DNA of 8,644 nucleotides. Origin: RGIG2161 sp964525525 (GTDB lineage: Bacteria; Bacillota; Clostridia; Oscillospirales; CAG-272). Positions 5,723 to 8,644 of this stretch are shown here, piece by piece (the stretch's first letter is position 1; each line of letters opens with the position of its first letter). Under the pieces are notes generated by a model. The model worked only from the letters and a program-made list of their open reading frames with translations. It was not told the origin of the DNA and made no database searches. The stretch spans positions 1-8,644 of the forward strand of contig CAZGHD010000090.1 of NCBI GenBank assembly GCA_964525525.1, written 5' to 3'. A program made the translations under genes and the position numbers.

Positions 5723-6259
5723 GTGTTCAAATTCAGCATTGACAGCGAAAAGATCAAAAAAGCTTTATGTTACGGCGGACTGACCGTGTTTTTCTCGCTT
5801 CTGCAGGTCACGCTCGTTCCGCGGTACCCCATTTTCGGCGTTTCGCCTGACCTCGTGCTGTCCTGCGTGCTTGCCGCCGCGATGTTCGAGGGCGCGAAAT
5901 TCGGCGCCGTTTCGGGCGCGCTCGCCGGATTTTTCATTGACGCGATCGGCTCGGTCGGGCTGTCTCTTTCTCCCCTGCTTTACTGCGTGTTTGGTTACGT
6001 TACCGGCATCTGCGCGGAATTTCTTTTCCGCCGAGGTCTGCTCTCCTTTACCATGGCGGCGGTGATCTCCTATTTCTTGCGCGGATTTGCCACCATAATC
6101 CTTGTCGCCGCGTCCTGGGCGACCTACTCCACCACCTTCGTTTTCCTGCGGGTGGTACTCCCCGAGATCGCGCTGTCCGTTATTTTCTCCTACCCCGTTT
6201 ACCTGTGCTTCAGGCTCCTTGCGGGCAGATTCCACCGCGATTTTGAACTCAAAAACTGA
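5723..6259 (+). CDS. mreD: Rod shape-determining protein MreD
   Basis: 178 aa, strongly hydrophobic, with about five to six membrane segments (roughly 14-32, 43-56, 58-78, 82-100, 107-128, 140-166). The FGVSPDLVLSCVLAAAMFEG and GALAGFFIDAIGS stretches are typical of MreD, in which an early PDL motif precedes a glycine-rich membrane helix. MreD works with MreB, MreC, RodA and PBP2 in lateral cell-wall synthesis. GTG start: AAAGGAG at 5709-5715 is 7 bases upstream and no better in-frame ATG lies nearby. The next gene is PBP2, the usual partner. The expected upstream mreC is missing; a RAYT and proA stand there instead. The assignment rests on topology plus context, as MreD is poorly conserved in sequence. 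Confidence 0.87.
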   Translation: MFKFSIDSEKIKKALCYGGLTVFFSLLQVTLVPRYPIFGVSPDLVLSCVLAAAMFEGAKFGAVSGALAGFFIDAIGSVGLSLSPLLYCVFGYVTGICAEFLFRRGLLSFTMAAVISYFLRGFATIILVAASWATYSTTFVFLRVVLPEIALSVIFSYPVYLCFRLLAGRFHRDFELKN

Positions 6260-6275
6260 TTTTTCCCCCATTTTT

Positions 6276-6295
6276 TCGATAAATTTCGATAAATT
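6276..6295 (+). repeat. Two tandem copies of TCGATAAATT
   Basis: A 10-bp unit is repeated exactly twice in the 58-bp mreD-mrdA gap, just upstream of the mrdA ribosome binding site (AAAGGA, 6303-6308). This is a minor feature and may be replication slippage. Confidence 0.6.
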
Positions 6296-6317
6296 CTGAT
6301 AGAAAGGACTGAAAACC

Positions 6318-8432
6318 GTGAAAAAGCTCGAATATCCCTTACGATACGCTTCCCTCGCCGTTTTTTTCATCCTTGTTACTATCGTGTATACCGCGCGCCT
6401 GGTCAATATACAGATCTCCGGCCAGGACTACTATTCCTCCGCTGACAGCGGAACCTACACCCGCCGTGAGATAATCTATGCCGAGCGCGGTGAGATCTTC
6501 GACCGAAACGGAATTCCGCTGGTCACAAACGAATACTCGAACAACGTCGTGCTATACTACGGCGAGATGCCCTCCCGTAACTCGGAGATCAACGCGACTG
6601 TCTCCGATCTGCTCGCGGTTATCCGCCGCTCGGGGCAGGAGGATCTGCTCACCGACACCAATTTCCCCGTGGTCGGAGAAGCTGATAATTTCGATTTTGA
6701 CAGCGAATTTTTTGAAAACACCACCAAAACCAACAGATTCAAGCGCATTATGCGCGATCACGGGGTGTCTGAGAACATCACCTGTGAGGATTTTATCACC
6801 CATTTGCTCCGTTATTACGGATTTTCTGACAAAAAAGGAAATATAATTTACTCGGGAGACGATCTTTACGAGATCCTCGCGAGAAGATTTGATATGGAAT
6901 ATATGCGCTTCGATCCCACCACGCCTTACGTCCTGTGCGAGGGCGCGGACATCTCGCTTATCAGCGCGGTCAAGGAAAACATGATCGAGGGCGTGGAAAT
7001 AATGACCGAAAGCGTGCGTAAATACTGCTTCCCCGGTTACGCGTCGCACATCCTCGGGCGGGTGGGAAAGATTCCCGCCGACAAGGCTGACGAGTACGTT
7101 GAAAACGGCTACTCGCTTGACGCGACTATCGGAATTTCCGGCGTTGAGTCGGCTTTTGAGAGCTATCTGCGCGGTGTGAACGGCACCCGCGTGGTAGTTG
7201 AGGACGAGTACGGCTACGTCATTGACGAGTACGTCGAGAAAGAGCCCGTCCCCGGGCAGGACGTGTACCTGACCATTGACATAAATATGCAGATAGTCGC
7301 GGAGAGCGCATTGGCTGACAACATTGACTACATCGTGGAAAACGCGCTTGCGTCCGGCGTTCCGCTGTCCGGTGAAGACGCGAAGGCGGGCGCGATGACA
7401 GTGCTTGAGATCGGAACGGGAGACGTTTTGGCGATCGCATCCTACCCGACCTACAATCTCGAGACCTTTAATATTGACTACTCCGAGCTTGCGAGCGACG
7501 AGCGCTCGCCGCTCCTTAACCGCGCACTCAGCGGAATGTACACCCCCGGCTCGACCTTTAAGGTTGCGACCGCGGCGGCGGCGCTGTCCGAGGGGGTAAT
7601 TTCCTCTACCGCGACTATAAACGACACCGGTAAATACGAATATTTCTCCGACTACCAGCCCGCGTGCTGGATCTACAACCGCCACGGCTACGGTCACGGA
7701 CCGCAGAACGTGACTCACGCGATTCAGAACTCGTGTAACTACTACTTTTTCGAGGTCGGGCGTCTCCTGACAATCGAGCGTCTGACCGAATACTGTGAAA
7801 AATTCGGGCTCGGGCAGAAGACAGGCATTGAGCTTGGCGAGACGGCGGGCGTTCTTGACAGTCCCGAATACCGCGAGCAGAGCGGAAACGAGCCGTGGCA
7901 GGTCGGTGACGTGCTTCAGGTCGCGATCGGTCAGGGTAAGAGTATGTTCTCCCCGCTTCAGATCTCAAATTACATTTCCACCGTTATCAGCGGAGAGCGG
8001 CGCAGTACGCACATTCTCTCCGAGGTGCGCGAGTTCGGCACCGGAATTGTTACCTATGAAAAGGAGAGCGAGCTGCTTGACACGGTTGAGATCTCGGAGT
8101 ACAACCGCTCGGTGCTTCTCGGCGCGATGAAGGACGTTGTTGAGAGCGGTTCGGCGGCGTCTGTGTTCTCGAATTACGCGATAACCATCGGCGGTAAGAC
8201 CGGTACCGCGCAGGTAAACGAGAAAAAGAGCGCGAACGCGGTGTTCACCGGGTTTGCCCCGTTTGACGATCCCGAGATCGTTGTGACCGTCGTGATCGAG
8301 CAGGGTAACAGCGGTACCACCGCCGCGAGAAGCGTGCGCGAGGTGTTTGATTATTATTTTAAGCTCGGCGATTACGCCGAGGATTCCGGCAAGGATCCGA
8401 TTGGGGATATTTTAAATGGAGTTGAAAATTGA
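6318..8432 (+). CDS. mrdA: Penicillin-binding protein 2 (class B transpeptidase)
   Basis: 704 aa. A short cytoplasmic N-terminus is followed by one membrane anchor (about 11-29, ASLAVFFILVTIVYTARLV), placing the rest outside the membrane. RGEIFDRNGIPLV (57-69) and GISGVESAFESYLRG (about 272-286) are hallmarks of the class B pedestal/dimerisation domain. The transpeptidase domain has all three active-site motifs: S412-T-F-K415 (acyl-serine nucleophile), S472-C-N474, and K627-T-G-T. The enzyme cross-links peptidoglycan peptides and is a beta-lactam target. Its position directly after mreD favours the elongasome PBP2 (MrdA/PbpA type) over divisome PBP3 or SpoVD. GTG start with AAAGGA 9 bases upstream; the membrane anchor follows immediately, which supports this start. 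The segment at about 95-230 is longer and more acidic than the core and probably forms the pedestal head. The stop codon lies inside the AATTGAAAGTGG repeat. Confidence 0.94.
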   Translation: MKKLEYPLRYASLAVFFILVTIVYTARLVNIQISGQDYYSSADSGTYTRREIIYAERGEIFDRNGIPLVTNEYSNNVVLYYGEMPSRNSEINATVSDLLAVIRRSGQEDLLTDTNFPVVGEADNFDFDSEFFENTTKTNRFKRIMRDHGVSENITCEDFITHLLRYYGFSDKKGNIIYSGDDLYEILARRFDMEYMRFDPTTPYVLCEGADISLISAVKENMIEGVEIMTESVRKYCFPGYASHILGRVGKIPADKADEYVENGYSLDATIGISGVESAFESYLRGVNGTRVVVEDEYGYVIDEYVEKEPVPGQDVYLTIDINMQIVAESALADNIDYIVENALASGVPLSGEDAKAGAMTVLEIGTGDVLAIASYPTYNLETFNIDYSELASDERSPLLNRALSGMYTPGSTFKVATAAAALSEGVISSTATINDTGKYEYFSDYQPACWIYNRHGYGHGPQNVTHAIQNSCNYYFFEVGRLLTIERLTEYCEKFGLGQKTGIELGETAGVLDSPEYREQSGNEPWQVGDVLQVAIGQGKSMFSPLQISNYISTVISGERRSTHILSEVREFGTGIVTYEKESELLDTVEISEYNRSVLLGAMKDVVESGSAASVFSNYAITIGGKTGTAQVNEKKSANAVFTGFAPFDDPEIVVTVVIEQGNSGTTAARSVREVFDYYFKLGDYAEDSGKDPIGDILNGVEN

Positions 8433-8446
8433 AAGTGGAAAGTTGA
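8427..8446 (+). repeat. 3'-end repeat AATTGAAAGTGGAAAGTTGA
   Basis: Its first 17 bases are the same sequence as read on the minus strand within 163-192. The PBP2 stop codon (8430-8432) lies inside it. Each copy therefore sits at the 3' end of a gene in the sense direction and is followed by a GTAGGGG palindrome. Confidence 0.6.
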
Positions 8447-8465
8447 CAAGGCGATATATAACCTT

Positions 8466-8489
8466 GTAGGGGCGGATATTATCCGCCCG
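8466..8489 (+). repeat. REP-like palindrome after PBP2
   Basis: GTAGGGGCG opens the element, and GGGCGGATATTATCCGCCC (8470-8488) is palindromic except for its central base. It starts 33 bases after the PBP2 stop and could serve as a terminator-like hairpin, although no T-run follows. Confidence 0.75.
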
Positions 8490-8513
8490 AGCGGTACGAA
8501 CGATTTATCTTGA

Positions 8514-8566
8514 AACAATCCCTCCGTCTCGCTAATGCGAGCCACCTCCCTTTACACAAGGGAGGC
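8514..8566 (+). repeat. CCCTCCGTC...GGGAGGC dispersed element, short form
   Basis: AACAATCCCTCCGTC matches 3801-3815 exactly. It contains a 5-bp hairpin CTCGC / GCGAG (8528-8541) and an 8-bp hairpin CCTCCCTT / AAGGGAGG (8545-8565, loop TACAC). The copy at 3801 has the same outer sequence with a longer middle, so this looks like a simpler member of the same family. Confidence 0.72.
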
Positions 8567-8597
8567 ACCTACCATTTAAAATTCCGCGAAACGAAAA

Positions 8598-8621
8598 CGG
8601 GCGACCGATGGTCGCCCCTAC
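8598..8621 (-). repeat. REP-like palindrome, minus orientation
   Basis: GGGCGACC / GGTCGCCC (8599-8606 and 8610-8617) pair around GAT, and the element ends CCCCTAC. It differs from the RAYT-internal palindrome at 2682-2700 in one base. It faces 8466-8489 across the CCCTCC element. Confidence 0.75.
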
Positions 8622-8644
8622 GGCAACCTTTTGAAATTTCGCGA

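Noticed and set aside
6552..7718. Minus-strand open frame of 388 aa opposite mrdA
   Set aside because: Antisense shadow of PBP2, whose active-site motifs are all intact on the plus strand.
1..8644. CRISPR array
   Set aside because: The repeats are dispersed palindromes of variable centre and irregular spacing, with no regular direct repeat-spacer pattern and no cas genes.

Overview
This is a GC-rich (roughly high-50s %) bacterial chromosome fragment with Gram-positive style ribosome binding sites (AAGGAG, GGAGG). Its gene content is a long U32 protein, glutamate 5-kinase without a PUA domain, gamma-glutamyl phosphate reductase, MreD and PBP2. Intergenic gaps are full of short GC-rich palindromes starting GTAGGGGCG and of CCCTCCGTC...GGGAGGC elements. 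I infer an uncultured gut-type member of the Clostridia (Oscillospirales-like). That assignment rests on general knowledge, not on a search.

Layout. 1-227: repeat-rich gap holding two palindromes, a 7-bp tandem repeat, and an 18-bp-arm hairpin containing a near-match to the ParB site parS. 228-2267 (minus): long U32-family protein, resembling the RlhA-type rRNA/tRNA hydroxylation proteins. 2268-2393: divergent promoter region. From 2394 onward every gene is on the plus strand: RAYT copy 1 (REP-associated tyrosine transposase, HUH/Y1 family), proB, a 245-bp repeat-filled gap, proA, RAYT copy 2, mreD, and the PBP2 gene (mrdA). 8433-8644: another repeat-filled gap.

How the genes work together. 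ProB and ProA carry out the first two steps from glutamate to glutamate semialdehyde for proline synthesis. MreD and PBP2 belong to the elongasome that builds lateral-wall peptidoglycan; mreB and mreC are not in the window. The U32 protein is transcribed away from the rest by its own good sigma-A-like promoter.

The most interesting layer is the mobile DNA. Two RAYT genes, identical over 468 bp, bracket proBA as direct repeats. The identity stops abruptly within a few codons of start and stop. Each RAYT gene carries, in frame, two REP-like palindromes in opposite orientation on either side of the HUH motif. The same (+)REP ... (-)REP arrangement recurs in all three intergenic gaps that hold palindromes, twice enclosing a CCCTCC-type module. 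This looks like a RAYT/REPIN-type system in which the transposase gene contains its own putative recognition palindromes. The mobility part is inference.
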